From Salminus brasiliensis (Eukaryota > Chordata > Actinopteri > Characiformes > Bryconidae), in assembly GCF_030463535.1 (NCBI RefSeq), contig NC_132893.1, positions 19,824,027-19,888,026 on the forward strand: 64,000 nucleotides of DNA, read 5' to 3'. The notes beneath the pieces were generated by a model, which ran no database searches, was not told where the DNA came from, and was given only the letters and a program-made list of their open reading frames with translations. A program made the translations under genes and the position numbers. How positions within the stretch are numbered: position 1 is the stretch's first letter; the number at the start of each line of letters is the position of its first letter. Shown here in pieces: positions 34,075-46,900 of the stretch.

Positions 34075-36788
34075 TATATAACACACTTTTATTTAGTCAG
34101 TATCTCGAACCCACGATCTAACGCTTTGGACAACGTGCCTGAAAAGTAGAGGTAACATAGATTGCTTTTGTTTTTCAGAAACTTCTTGACCGCTTTGATT
34201 ATGACGATGAGCCAGAAGGTGGAGATGAGACCAAGAAGGATGAGACGCCCTCTGTTCAGCCTGCTTTGTAAGTCAACTCCTTACCCAAATTATCATCAGA
34301 GGAAATAACTTGGAGCAAAAGATGCTGAACCTGAGCGCTGATGTGGTGGTATGGTCGATCTTGTGTGTTTACAGTGGCTTTCCTGAAGGTCTTCCGCAAG
34401 CTCAGCAGGTTTCAGCATCCTTCCCTCAACAAGCCAGTCAGATGCAGCACTTTCAGCAGCATCCAATGGGTGTGACTCCAGACCAACAGGTATGCTTTAG
34501 GCTGTTTGGTAAAATGGAAAACTGTATTTACCTTGACATAGTTGGTTAACGAAAAATGGAAGAGACAAAACCTGAAACACTGTTGTCTCTTTGGGATAAC
34601 CTAACCAAGAGTTACCTTATAGCTAACTCTAAAACCTTCTGCAGTGCCTTTAGCTAGCTAACAGCACACCACACCAAGAAAACACTGAGGACAGCAAACT
34701 GTACAGTACAACTTGGAAATAATGAAACAAATCAAAAACGTAATGTATTTGTTATAGTGCTAAACACAAAGCTATGCTGTGTAACTTTGCTCTTGTGAGC
34801 TGTCACAGTGCTGTAAACCAGCCAATAAAAGCAGAGCTTTTTTGTTTGTTTGGTTTTTTTTCTTTTCTTTACAGCTCACCCTAAAAGTAAAATCAATCTT
34901 TTGTTCTGAAACAAAATGACTTCTTTGCTCAAACCAAAGTTACATACATATTAGGGCTGTGTGTCACCACTGATTTCCCAGATGGATTCGATTCAGATTC
35001 ACAAGGTCCCAATTCAATTCGATTTCTGATCTGATTCAATTCAATTGAATATTGATTAATTTAGGGATATTTCAGTTACAATATGTTTTGTTTGAATATG
35101 AAGAGATTTTCAGAAAGAGTGTAAAAGTACAAGGAACACTCAACCTAACATTATTAAGATTAAGATTGTGTTATTAAAAAGATTGTTAAAGTGTTATATG
35201 AACACTTTGAGTTTATATAAATGAACAATGAAAAAAATGATGCAATGTGCCTCACTTGGCCGAGCAAATGCACGACAGGTGGACTTGAGAGCTGCCTGTG
35301 AGGCTAAATTGAGTGTACGGGGGCGAAACATCCAATCTGCAACAAGCTGGTTATTTCCACACGTGCACATATCCGTACACATATCTTGGTCGGATCAATC
35401 AAATGAGAATCACTTTCAATTGAAAAATCGATTTCCTAAACGCACCCCTAATACATCCTATTTATTTGCTACAAAACAACTTGCAGGTAATCAGTGAATT
35501 CATTACTGTTAATAGTTAAGTTTATAAGTAATGCAAGCCAAATGTCTTTGGTGTCTTTTTGATCTCTCTGTCTGAAGTCGAGTATGAGGTGCAGGCTGGA
35601 TAGTCAGTACTGGAACAATTAATGTTATTGTAAACAATTTATATTGAACTATATTGAAAAAAAAATAATGATTCTTACCTGCTTCGTTGTAATTCTTTCA
35701 GAGAACTTTGCAGTGTGTCACTAGTGGGTTTTTTTTTTTTTGTTTGTTTGCCTGTTTCAGGTTCTACCTCCAAATGGTCAACTCCAGAATTTCAGCCGTA
35801 TGCGCCCTCAACCATACCCAGGGATGATGCCTCCGATGGGGCAGCCGCCTACTGCTGTTCCCCATGGCTTCCCTGGAGCCTTTCCTCCTCAGAATGATGC
35901 CTTCTCTCAGCTCGCGGCTGTGCAGCACCATCAGGTATAGCCTGAATTTCCGTGAATGTACCAGCTATTTATAGCTAAGAGAAATAGCCTAGATCCATGG
36001 TAACCCAAAAAAAGTGCATAAAAAGGACAGTTACTTTTGTGGAAGAGTTTGCTGTGCAAATCATCAGCTTTCTATATACAAATGTAAATGTTTTATGTGC
36101 TTTAGGTTCAAATCTTTTTTTGTATGCAACTTAACCTTAATCAATGAGTTATTATTTTTTTTGTACAGGAGGCCCCTATGGATTTAGACCCATCTTCAAG
36201 ACATCAAGCAGATGGCAGAAGATCTAGGTCCCGTTCCGGCTCAAGGTGAGATGTGATGAAATTTTGTTTTGAAATTATCAGGTCAGAAAGACCCCATGTT
36301 GCCGGGTCCAAAGTGTTATATAGTCAGCTTTGCCATGAGAACGTGTCGTTTTTTGCAGATCTCCAAAGAGGAGGCGGTCGCGGTCAAACTCTCGCTCCAG
36401 GCGTTCGCGACATCGACGCTCACGCTCTCGGTCCAGGGAACGGCGACGCCACTCTCCTCGCTCCCGTTCTCAGGAGAGGAGGGAGAGGGAAAGAGAACGA
36501 GAACGCAGACAGAAAGGCCTACCGCTCATCAAACCTGACACACTAAGCGGTAAGCAACAACATACTGACTGCTAGCAGTTCAAAGGTAGAGCTGTCAGTA
36601 AATGCCAGACTGTGAGTTTGTGTAGTTAGTTATATTTTTATAATGTCAAATTGAGAATTCTTTTAATTAGGAAATTCTTTTAATTAGGAAATTATTTATG
36701 GTGACATTATGGACTCAGCTCAGCTTCTGCTGCTTTTGCTAACACTGATTCTCTGTTTGTCTCTTGTCTCACACTCACACACACTCCT

Positions 36789-36874
<86 letters not shown>

Positions 36875-39800
36875 GTGCAGCACTACTCTGTGGGTGGGGC
36901 AGCTGGACAAGAGGACCCAGCAGCAGGATGTGGCTTGCCTTTTAGAGGAGTTTGGCCAGATAGAGTCCATAAATGTAAGTTTAAACACATACATATGCCC
37001 AAAGGCAACCTGATTGTTGTAATACTCAACATTTCGTACTTAATAAAAGACTACAAATAAATACATAAATGATTGTTGTTGTTTTTTTGTTTTTTTTAAA
37101 TTTTGTGTTACTGTGTTCCGTTGTTTTGTAGATGATTCCTCCTCGTGGTTGTGCCTACATTGTCATGGTTCATCGACAGGATGCCTTTCGAGCGCTACAG
37201 AAGCTTAGCAGAGGCACTTACAAAGTCAACCAAAAAGCCATTAAGGTACCACTATTAACTATGTTAAGGGCTGCAGCTAATGATCCTTTATTTTAACAAT
37301 TAATCTCTCTAATCCCATTTGATTAATCAGTTAATCCAAGCAAAAGCCCTAAGTTTGAGTAAGTGTTTATATTTTATTAGAATATTAATAGTTACTAAAC
37401 AAATCAACACTCATGTAATTTAATTTAACAATTAGACACATTCCCGAGTATTATTTTCTCAATCAGACACAGTTGCATACCTAAAAGATTTTCTTTCACT
37501 TGTTTTCACAGATTGCCTGGGCTTTGAACAAAGGCATAAAGTCAGAGTTCAAGCAGTACTGGGATGTGGAACTAGGTGTCACCTATATCCCGTGGTCCAA
37601 AGCCAAAATGGAGGACCTGGAAGACTTCAAAGAGGGGGGTGTACTGGACACAGATACACTTTCCCCAGGTAACTGCATGCTTATTTTTGCCTGCTGCACA
37701 ATTTATATGACGCACAATTGACGACTAAATAAAAATAGTAATCCGTGCATTTTGATGTAGAAGTAATATTATCAGTAATCGACAAGTGGTGCAAAGACTA
37801 CAGAGGTTACTCTCACCAAACTGGCCGAGCTGCAGGGGGTCTGGCTCTATTGTAAGACTTGCTTGCCTTTGTTTCTTCAGAATGGAAGGGTGCCCACGGT
37901 GAACTGGAGAACACTGACGAGACGTCCCAGAACGGCAGAGCTGAGGTGGGGCTAACTGATGAGAGTCCAGCTCCGGCCTCTGTACAGGTAACACATGTCA
38001 TGTTTGCAGTTGCAAACAGAATTATTCAACCCCCATTGCAAATTAGGTTTATTGGCAAAATGTACAAACTTTTAGCTGTTTGCAATAAACCAAACAAACG
38101 AACAATTTAAAAAAGGTCAACACAACAAATAGAAGTGTTTTCTCCAAATTCAACATGAAATGCCACTTTTAATGACTGCCATCTCAGTATTATTCAACCT
38201 CTTCATGACCAGCGTTTTTAGTAGAGTACTTATATTAAAATGTTTTTTTTTTATTATTATTTCTTTATTCTCCCCCCTCCAACATTATTCTTACAAATTA
38301 CTTAGAACCGTTATTAGCTGTAGTAGCAGTTCTGCAAGTTCAGCAAGCATGGATAATACGTTCTGTTTACCTCTTTGTTTTGTAATAAATATTGTAGGGG
38401 AGACTTGGGCACTTCTTAACACTGGGTAAAACGTAACTGATGTTTTATGTTGTTGAACTTAGTAAACGACTTGTTTTCTCAGACAATAATAGTCAGGATG
38501 CAGCATTTTTGTAGCATAACAGGAACCTTTTCTTTGTCACTGTTTTTAGTATGAATTCACAACTATTATTTTTTGGATCTCACTCTGAACATGTATTAGC
38601 AATCTCATGTAAATACAATATTGTAGATATTTGCTTTTCTGTTTTGTAGTTCAGAATAAATGTGGCATGTTTGATGAAGCCTTTTTCCCCACCAATAATA
38701 TTAATAATATTACATAATATAAGTATGTATATACTGGTTCAAATTTTGTAATTTGTAACATTTGCACCCCTGACATTATTGGTTGATTTGCTACTAAATA
38801 AAGTTTATATTTCATAATATTCAGATAAATATGCATTTTTCTCAAGGTTTTACGAGCAAGGTGGCTCAAATCTATAAAAAAAAAACCTTGCCTCACTTAA
38901 TAGCTGCCCAAATTTGATAACAATATACTGCGATCACAGCAACATAGATGCCACATAGATTTACTATTCACCGTATTTACAATTCACTGAATCACACCTA
39001 CAAGCAACGTAGATTTCCTTTCACCATATTTGCAGTTCACCGTATCACACCCACAAGTATGTCAATTCACATTTAACGACTGCTTGGCAAACAAGGAAAC
39101 TGAGTGTTTGGTTTGTCTTCCCCCATATAGTCATGTTCGGTGGTCACCCTTTTATGGTTCAGTAATCTGAAGAATGTTTTATAGTGGTTTATTTGTCTTT
39201 AGGTTTACTTATTACTATAAAGTCGAATTAGATGATTAGTTAGTATCTAAGGTTGGGTAAGTGCATTTTGTGAATGCGTGTGTGTGTGTTTTGAAAAACA
39301 TTGCCATGAAAAGCAAAAACTCAATGTTCTGTCTGTCTTGGTCTGAATATTATTTCATTTTCATTTCTTTATTATTTCGTTTATTATTCAACTATTTTCA
39401 TTTCACATCTTGTTTCCTGGGATGATTGACTAAATGACAAAATGTGATGTAGAGGAAAAATTGGTAAACATGGAGATCATGGGATTTCTTGTGACCACAA
39501 TAGAGCATTTTAAGTGAATCTTCGCTTGGTTGTGTTTATCTTAGTCTTTTAAATGAATTCCTAGTGGTTGTAAATGGATTTCTGTATGAAAACACTTATG
39601 TCCTACCTCACCAATATAGTTGAAGCTTATCTGCCTCATTTTCCATGGGGGATGGAATGGTGCCAGACTCTGTTTGGTCTTGGGAAGATTCCAAGAATGT
39701 TATTTACCCTGAACATTTAAGGACACCCCAATCTAATACTGGACTGCATTTTAGCTATTTACTCATTTAATGTGCTTTAATGTCAGTCAGTGGTATTGGT

Positions 39801-41658
39801 ATTCTTTCCACACAGGCTTCTCCTGTCCAACCAGTAGGGGCTGCTGGCACAGTTGGAGTTCCACCCCCAGGTTTCCCTGGACCCATGAATATGCCTCCAC
39901 CCTCTTTTCCACCTGGGGTACCACCTCCTCCTGGCCCCTTTATGAGGCCCGGATTTAACCCCATGCAGATGCCTCCAGGTATAATAACTGTGTTGTTGAA
40001 TGAATACTCTATGCTGAACAGAATTCAGTTTTCTAAGAATTGTGGCACAACTTGACCAGTGAGATGTAAACAGTGATTCAGAGTGGTTAGATGTGAAATA
40101 CATAGTTCGAGAGAAAATTGCCATGTCAGAATTGTTTATAGTGGTGACGGGAACCATATCTCTAAAGTGTTTAAGACCCCTTAAACATTGCAGAAAGCTA
40201 CTGTTTGTATTGAATTGATATATCCTCACCAGTGATTGCTTTAAAAGTATTAAAATATCATTATTATATAAATATTAATTATCTGTCTTTGTCATGGACT
40301 GTATTTCAGGATTCCTCCCTCCTGGTGCTATGCCTGCTATGGCTTCTGCTGGTCCTCCTCCACCCACATCAGGCATTGGCATGCCACCAGGTCAGTCCAG
40401 CACATAGTGTTAAGCTTTAACTTTATGCTTAATTACACAGAACATTTTGGTAGCTGCTGCTAGCATTAGGCTACTTATAGTAAACAGAGAGTGAGCACAC
40501 TCGCCATTGGTTTTCAGAAGCTGTGATTTCTCAGGCTATGTCTTTCCACTGCAGCTGGTAGCTCAGGAGAGGACCTGCCTGGTGATCCAGCAGGCGTAGG
40601 CTCCCGGACAAACAGGGAAGGAGCAGAAGGTTTCATTCAAGGTGGGTGGGGACCAAGTTCTGTATCTTGTACTAGTATGTTGGATCATTGCCATTATGCT
40701 GTTAGGACTGTTATAGCTATATAATGTACCTGCACATTTTAAACAACATAAATTATTAAAGTTTTTTTACTTTGTTAACTTGGCAGGAATGAACATGCAG
40801 AATCCACCAGGGCTGTTGGGTTCAAGACCAGGTATGATGCCTCTCCAGCGTCCCCCAGGGATGCTCCCTCCACACCTGCAGCGTTTCCCCATGCCACCCC
40901 CACGGCCAGGCATGCCTCCCATGCCTCCACAGATGATGCCTCCCAGAGGCCCTCCTCAAATAATGCATCGTGAACCTCCCCCAGGTGGCTTCGGAATGCA
41001 TCCCCCTCCACACGTCATGAGAGGCCCCTTTCCTCCTCCAGGGCCTCCGTTCATTAGGCCCAGTGGCCCAAGAGGACCGGACGGACAAGAAGAGCATGAA
41101 GGACGGCCCTTCAGGGCGGATCGCCCCGGGCCTGCCCGGGAAAGGGACAGGGAACAAGACTGGTATGGAGGGCGCAGGTCGTTCGGCGAGGGCCGCAGTG
41201 GGGACAGGTCCGAAGGGCGGGAGCGCTTTGGGAGCTGGCATGAGGAAGCAGAGCAGCGAGGCGGGTGGGACAGAGCACGGGAGCGCAGGGACTGGAGGAG
41301 GAGTCCGGATGGGGAGAGGGAGCGAGAGAGAGACAGAGAGCGAGAGCAAGGTAGAGAGGGTGAGGAGCGGGCCAAACGCAGAGACAGGGAACCTGGCACG
41401 CGAGAGAGGAGCACTCGCTGGGACAGGGACGACAGACTCGACAAACTGGCCAACATGGCCAGTCAGCCCAACGGACACGAGGCACTCAGAGACTCTAGCA
41501 GCTCCGAGCACTCTGCAGACTCTGCTAAAGAACTTGCCCAAGCTGACACAGAAGCTCTGCCCCCTTCCACCAACGTGATTGCAGACTCGCAGGCCTCCGG
41601 CCCTGCAGCGGAAAATCTGAACCAACCTGCAGAACAAACTAAGGCAGACGAATCATAG
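27334..41658 (+). CDS. scaf4: SR-related CTD-associated factor 4 (SCAF4), 20 coding exons
   Basis: SCAF4 is a nuclear RNA-binding protein that binds the phosphorylated RNA polymerase II CTD and prevents premature termination and early polyadenylation. The coding join is 27334-27363, 30441-30524, 30707-30751, 30984-31145, 31780-31918, 33474-33619, 33810-33986, 34179-34267, 34375-34489, 35761-35934, 36169-36245, 36359-36549, 36874-36974, 37132-37245, 37512-37668, 37881-37987, 39816-39978, 40310-40390, 40555-40641 and 40787-41658. All introns are GT-AG, and the phases close to give 1,036 aa. The order is: CID (about 1-140; VDSIVRQSRHQFG, LWQKNGVFKIEVIQPLLDMA); Gln-rich linker; DRFDYDDEPE; RS region (about 405-460); RRM (about 479-552; RNP2 LWVGQL, RNP1 GCAYIVMV); IAWALNKG; then a Pro/Met-rich and Arg/Glu/Asp-rich tail. 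It starts MDAVNAF, as in other vertebrates. The human protein is somewhat longer. Which teleost paralogue (a or b) is not determined. Minor alternative exons may be missed. Confidence 0.95.
30083..30310 (-). repeat. Interspersed repeat in scaf4 intron 1
   Basis: It begins with tandem TCAAG (TCAAGTCAAGTCAAGTGGG), then TTTTATTGTCATTTCAACTA, TCCTCCAGGACCATGGTGCA and ACATAGACAGTGCATA. This phrase is very common in teleost genomes and probably belongs to a retroelement 3' region. The family is not asserted. Confidence 0.55.
30345..30373. repeat. (GA)n microsatellite, scaf4 intron 1
   Basis: A GA run lies about 70 bp upstream of exon 2. Confidence 0.95.
32525..32590. repeat. Degenerate telomere-like CCTAA tract, scaf4 intron 5
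   Basis: Imperfect CTAACC/CCTAAC words (CCTAAACTTAACCC, ACCTAACC, CCTAACCCTAAC) occur in one short stretch, resembling an interstitial telomeric or common CCTAA-type repeat. Confidence 0.5.
34007..34080. repeat. (TA)n(CA)n microsatellite, scaf4 intron 7
   Basis: A TA run of about 56 nt is followed by a CA run of about 12 nt. Confidence 0.96.
34950..35456. mobile_element. hAT-like non-autonomous element, scaf4 intron 9
   Basis: The ends TATTAGGGCTG and CACCCCTAATA are imperfect inverted repeats. Inside, ATTCGATTCAGATTCACAAG and repeated CAATTCGATT phrases match a common fish repeat type. A coding frame is absent and the target duplication is unclear. Class assignment is from pattern recognition. 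Confidence 0.5.
36790..36873. repeat. (C)26 and (CA)25 tracts forming the end of scaf4 intron 12
   Basis: A 26-nt C run (36790-36815), the short TCTTACG, and a 50-nt CA run (36823-36872) lead straight into the acceptor AG of the exon encoding the start of the RRM. The usual pyrimidine tract is replaced by these simple repeats. Confidence 0.95.
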
Positions 41659-42650
41659 ACCACGCTTAGATCTGGACTGCAATACTCATATGATTTGTTC
41701 TTTTTGTTTTTTACTTGACAAGATGCACATGTTTGTGTGAACATTTGCTGAAATGCTTACGAACACCATCTAGAATGGTATTGGAAAGATTGCCTCACAT
41801 GGGTCTAGACCTGAAAGGAAGGGCCAGTTATTTAAGATCAAGAAACCAATGGGCAAAAGCCATCTGTCTGTGCATCTTTGAACAGCTTGCTTCATGTCTT
41901 TGTCCAGGCTGATCTTGGACACTACAGGATATTGAGCAGAAATGATGCAGAAACAACTTGAGGCATAAGGATTACAGTCCCATAGAAACAGATTGAATTG
42001 TATGCCTTGTCCCCCTTCTAAAATTTCATTCAATTATCCTGTAATTGACTTTATCAAGAGTCTGGCTAACATGGAGCACTGTCCTGTAATCAGTGTTCCA
42101 TTGTAGAGCTTGAATGTTGCTTTAAACCAGTGTTTCCCAGTCCTGGTCTTGGACGATCCTTGCACTGCACCCCCCACCCCCCCCACCCCACTCACATACA
42201 TTTTCAGATTAATAAATTGCTTGTTAATTGGTTGAAAAGTTGAATCAGATGGTTTGGACCCAAGGAAAATACTAAATATTCAGTGCAGATATTCTCTAAG
42301 GCTAAGGTTGGGATGGATTGTCCTTAAGGGATATAAAAAAAAAATCTGGGTGGGGGGGATGGGTGGTTGAGAAGGAAATGCGTCTGCTGTAAATATGCTT
42401 CCACTACTCAAATGACCTTTGTAGATTTGGAGGTAAAGGTGTTTTTTGAAGTATTCCCCATGAACGTGGAAGACGATAGGAAACCTAAAATAAGAGACAA
42501 AGACCCTTTTGCTGTAATGTTTTTAACTTACCATGTTTACATCGTATGAAAATGAGATGTTTGTATAATTTTTAAGTTTGTGGAGATGTGAACCTGTTTA
42601 ATATTTCAGCAATAGGGATTTGGTTTTAATAAACTATTTTCATACCAAAA
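41659..42650 (+). other. scaf4 3' UTR
   Basis: The sequence after the scaf4 TAG has no other gene and runs about 970 bp to an AATAAA. It includes a C-rich CACCCC tract at 42168-42190. Confidence 0.7.
42628..42633 (+). terminator. scaf4 polyadenylation signal
   Basis: A canonical AATAAA lies in TTTTAATAAACTATTTTC, about 970 bases after the stop codon. Cleavage is expected about 15-25 bases further on. Confidence 0.7.
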
Positions 42651-43139
42651 TGAACAAACGGACTCAACACCTCTTATTGTTCTGTAGTTGTTTTTTTCAA
42701 CTGTCATTTATCTAAATTTATGTCTGGGTCTTGTGTTCTTTGATCCAATTACTCTCCGGTAGTGGAGATCAAATATTACTATTGATAATAATAGTAACTA
42801 CTACTAATAATAATGACTTTTTCCTTTGAATTCTGTCTTTGTTGAAATAATGTTTCAAAATTTGACTGTTTCTGAATGTCTTATTTTCTTGGCACACTGT
42901 TATTAATGACGTTTGTTTTAAAGAATATTAGTAATTATAGAGACCACGTATGTTTTTCATGGCTTTTTTCCAACTAAAACTTCATTTGCTTTTGCTACAG
43001 TAAAAGCATTAAATGGATGCCTGCTGGTTTCTATAGTAAAGAAACATAGTTAACTTTTAAAGGAAGGCCATGTGAAATGACATTCATTTAATTACAATTC
43101 ATATTGGTTCAAATTAAGGTTTTGCATGACCCCAACAAT

Positions 43140-43708
43140 ATTGAATGTAAATCGACAACTTTTGAAAGACGAATAAAGGAAATTGACAACTTGAAAGGCG
43201 AATAAAGGGAGTTAATACATTTTGAAAAGTGAATAATGGGCATTGATACATTTTGAAAGGCAAATCCAGGGAACTGATAAATTTTGAAAAGTGAATAAAA
43301 GAAATTGACAACTCGGAAGGTGAAGGAAGGGCATTGATCATTTAGAAGGGGAATAAAGGGAATTGACCCTTTGAAAGGTGAATAAAGGAAATTGACAACT
43401 TTTGAAAGGCAAATAAGGGGAATTGATCACTTGAAAGGTGAATGAAGGGAATTGACAACTTTTGAAAGGTTTTATAAAGGGAATTGATCCCTTTAAAAGG
43501 TTTCATAATGGGAATTGATCCCTTGAAAGGTTTCATAAAGGGAATTGATCACTTGAAAGGTTTCATAAAGGGAATTGATCCCTTGAAAAGTGAATGAAGG
43601 GAATTGACAACTTTTGAAAGGTTTCATAAAGGGAATTGGTCACTTGAAAGTTGAATAAAGGGAATTAATATATTCTGAAAGGTTTCATAAAGGGAATTGA
43701 TCACTTTA
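43140..43708. repeat. Minisatellite upstream of sod1 (GGGAATTGA type)
   Basis: About 18 imperfect units of 30-34 bp are built from GAATAAAGGGAATTGA and either CAACTTTTGAAAGG or TCACTTGAAAGG, with a TTTCATAAAGGG variant in the later half. The array ends about 60 bases before the first sod1 CCAAT box. Confidence 0.93.
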
Positions 43709-43759
43709 GGAGCGGAGGAAAGCAGTCAAACGGTCCACACGCTTTATCGCTTCGTCAGG

Positions 43760-43955
43760 AATTCTAGCCAATCATCGTCGCCGGTCTGTCTTATGCCTGC
43801 CTTCAACGCCAATCAGCTGCCCCGTTGCGCTCCGCTGTCCTGATTGGCTGGTGAGGAGTACGCCGCCTCCTGCCTTCTCACACCGCGCTAGGCTGTCTGT
43901 CGGGTTTCTCCTCAGCTCACTTCAGCGGCTTCATTTCCACAGCTGTCAAAGAAAA
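43760..43955 (+). promoter_or_regulatory. sod1 promoter with three CCAAT boxes
   Basis: CCAAT occurs at 43768-43772 and 43809-43813, and the inverted ATTGG at 43843-43847, within about 190 bases of the ATG. The region is CpG-containing and no TATA is obvious. NF-Y binding is inferred from the motif only. Confidence 0.6.
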
Positions 43956-46900
43956 ATGGTGCACAAGGCTGTTTGTGTTCTCAAGGGGACCGGAGAGGTG
44001 ACTGGCACAGTTCACTTTGAGCAGGTAAATGTGCGAATTATTCACTTTTCTTTGCAGTCCGCTACTTGGCTAAGCTGGCTAGCGTTGCTAGCTAGCGCTA
44101 GCTAAGTTCCTTTGCGAACTCGGCGCGAGTCTGCAGACCCTCAGCGCTTCAGCAGGTTAGCTAGCCAGACCTCGGTTCTCCAGTGTATTATAGCGTGTGT
44201 AGCAGTCTTTCACGACCACAGTGGTGTTATAGAAGATGTTGACTCATATAAGGCCGGTGTCCGGTGAAGCTCTCCTCGCTTAGCGGGCTGAGGTTGTCCG
44301 TGGTCGGCTGCCTCTCTGACTGTTTTGTAACCGTAAGCCGCGCAGTGCCATTTCATACAGGCTTAATCCGAGTTCAGTGCTCTAGCTAAATGTCCTGCTC
44401 GGCAAATCAGGCGTTAATCAAATGCACACATTAGCCGAGCTGCATTTGGAGGTTTAATCGATCCGATGCGGTGTCAGTTTATGGGCGATGCCATAAAACA
44501 CAACCCTGCTACACATCTGCAGCTGATATTATCCAGCACTAGCTATGCTAGCTAAGATAACTGGTAGGTAGAGCCATGTTGCAGAGTAATGTGTAGCTAA
44601 TGGATAATCGCCAGAGCAGGAAAGTGGGTAAAAGGGAGCTAGCTAACCTCTGTAGGGCCTCAGCTCCAAGTTCATCATTTTTGCTGAGTCATGTGCCTCA
44701 TTAAGTTTATTCGCCCTTGCAAACTACAGATGTTTTAACTCCCTGGAGCACAGCTGGAGCACTTTACCACTGGTTCTCTTCAATGCCTAAAATATTTCAG
44801 ATGAATCAGAGTCACTGCTGTACCGATTCCTTAAAGAATCAAGGTAGAAAATATTTAGTTCCCTCCATTTAATAAAATATCCCCTCATTTTAGTAAACCT
44901 AGGTTTAATAAAATGTTCCCTCAGTTTAACTAAAGCGTCCTCTCCCAACTAATTGTATGATTTAGTAAATCAAGGGAATGAGACTATGTCTCTAAATTGT
45001 ATTTTTCTGCCTTGGTACTTCAGGGGCTCTGTACAGTTCTGTATAGAGGTCATGTTAATGTCGTGATTGCCAGTAGCAGAAGGCTTGGCAATGTGCTTGA
45101 ATGTCTGTTTGTATTTCTGTACCATCCACATTTCAACATACGCTTGTATTAAGTACAGTTTAATATGGATAGAGGAATTTAGCAGTGTGAATCTCATAGA
45201 CAGCCATGGTTAATTGGATATTTGTCCCTCAGGATGATGGCGCTCCAGTGAAGGTTTCAGGTGAGATCACAGGCCTCACTCCCGGCCTGCACGGATTTCA
45301 TGTCCATGCTTACGGAGACAACACAAATGGTAAGTCGTCGCCACCCCCTGTATGATTAGATTGATCTTAATTACTGAGATGAGTCAAATAAAACCAGATC
45401 AAATCACGTTCGTTGTCTCATCACATTAGAGATATAAAGGGGAGTGGGGGGGGGGAAACCAAGGTGCATCGTAGTAAAAAAGAACACAGATATTTACAAA
45501 AAGTAATAATGAATATATACCCTAACTTATAGTACACACATTGTACACACTTCACTCTGTGTACAATATTGCACTGGTTTTAACCAATTGGAATGAATCG
45601 GTGTTGTATAATTATATCAGACCAGATCAGCTTGTTGTGATATGCACAAATAATACCCATGCTGTTCTACTGTTAGGTTGCATCAGTGCTGGACCACACT
45701 ATAACCCCCACAACAAGACCCATGGTGGACCTAATGATGAAGTCAGGTATGTTTGTTCTCAAGCAGATTTTGTTACAAAAAAAGGAAGTTGCATAACCAG
45801 GCAAGCCTTTCTGTTTGCGTGGTTTAATTTATGTAGTGCCGTCTGTTGCACAAGTCCTGATTTCCTTACCCACAAACGATAAAATACACACTTGGTTTCA
45901 GTTTAACAAACTGATTTGAGATGGCAATCATTTGGAGACACTGGGAAGACTAAACCCCCCTTTTTTTCCTTTTTTTGAGTTAATGTGCATGAAGTCTGTC
46001 AGACCTGAATCCAGCTTATTCATGTGTTCTTCTGCACTTATCCTTAGTCATATGACCACTTTAAAGAATCTTATGAAACAGTGACTGTTCATTACTACGC
46101 TGGGATTGTAACACAAATGGTAGACTAAAAATGTATTGACCAAGTGCTTTCGAACACTGTAGAAAAGCAAAAAGATCAAATGTGTATCTGGTTTCTTTTG
46201 TTTTCTGTGCTCTCCAGTCATTGGAACTGAACTGTTCAAAAGGGTTTACCTCTAAGTATCTGGATTCATGTTGAAAGGTGCCCAAGAAAGACTATATTTT
46301 CATTTGCGTAGTTGAATGTCAGTTTGGTATGCAAACAAGGCCTTGTGACTGTGGCTTTACCTGAGGCCTGATCTGGATAAGAGGGTGTCAAAAGTGGGGT
46401 GTGAGGAAGTGAAAGCCAGAGAAGAGAACATGTATCTGTGCTAAACTAAAGAATATCCCTAGCTGACTGGCTTTATCACTTCAGCTAGCTAGTTGCACAT
46501 TGGTCTGATAGGAAACACTATATGAACAAAAGTATTGGGACATTGAGTCATTAATTATTTTTTCAAGGGTATTAAAAAAAATCCTTATCCTGCTTTTGTT
46601 GGAGTCGTTATGTGTCTATATACTATCCAGGAAAGACTTTCTACTATATTTTGGAGCACTACTGTGAGGATTTGATTGTATTCAGCAACAAAGGACATAG
46701 TGAGGTCAAGATGTTGGATCATTACCACCTCTCACCTCAACTTCAACTCCTTAACTAATCCCACAAGTATTGGATGGAGCACCAAAGAACACAGTTTCAC
46801 TGCTCCACAGCTCAATGCTGGAGGTCTCTGTAGAGCTGTACTACCAATAGAATAGGACTAGAATAGAGGGGTATACTCTAGCCCACACCTGGCACCAGAT

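Noticed and set aside
40822-41637. 271-codon minus-strand open frame opposite the last scaf4 exon
   Set aside because: It is the antisense shadow of a GC-rich, Arg/Pro-rich coding exon that fits scaf4 on the plus strand in frame and phase.
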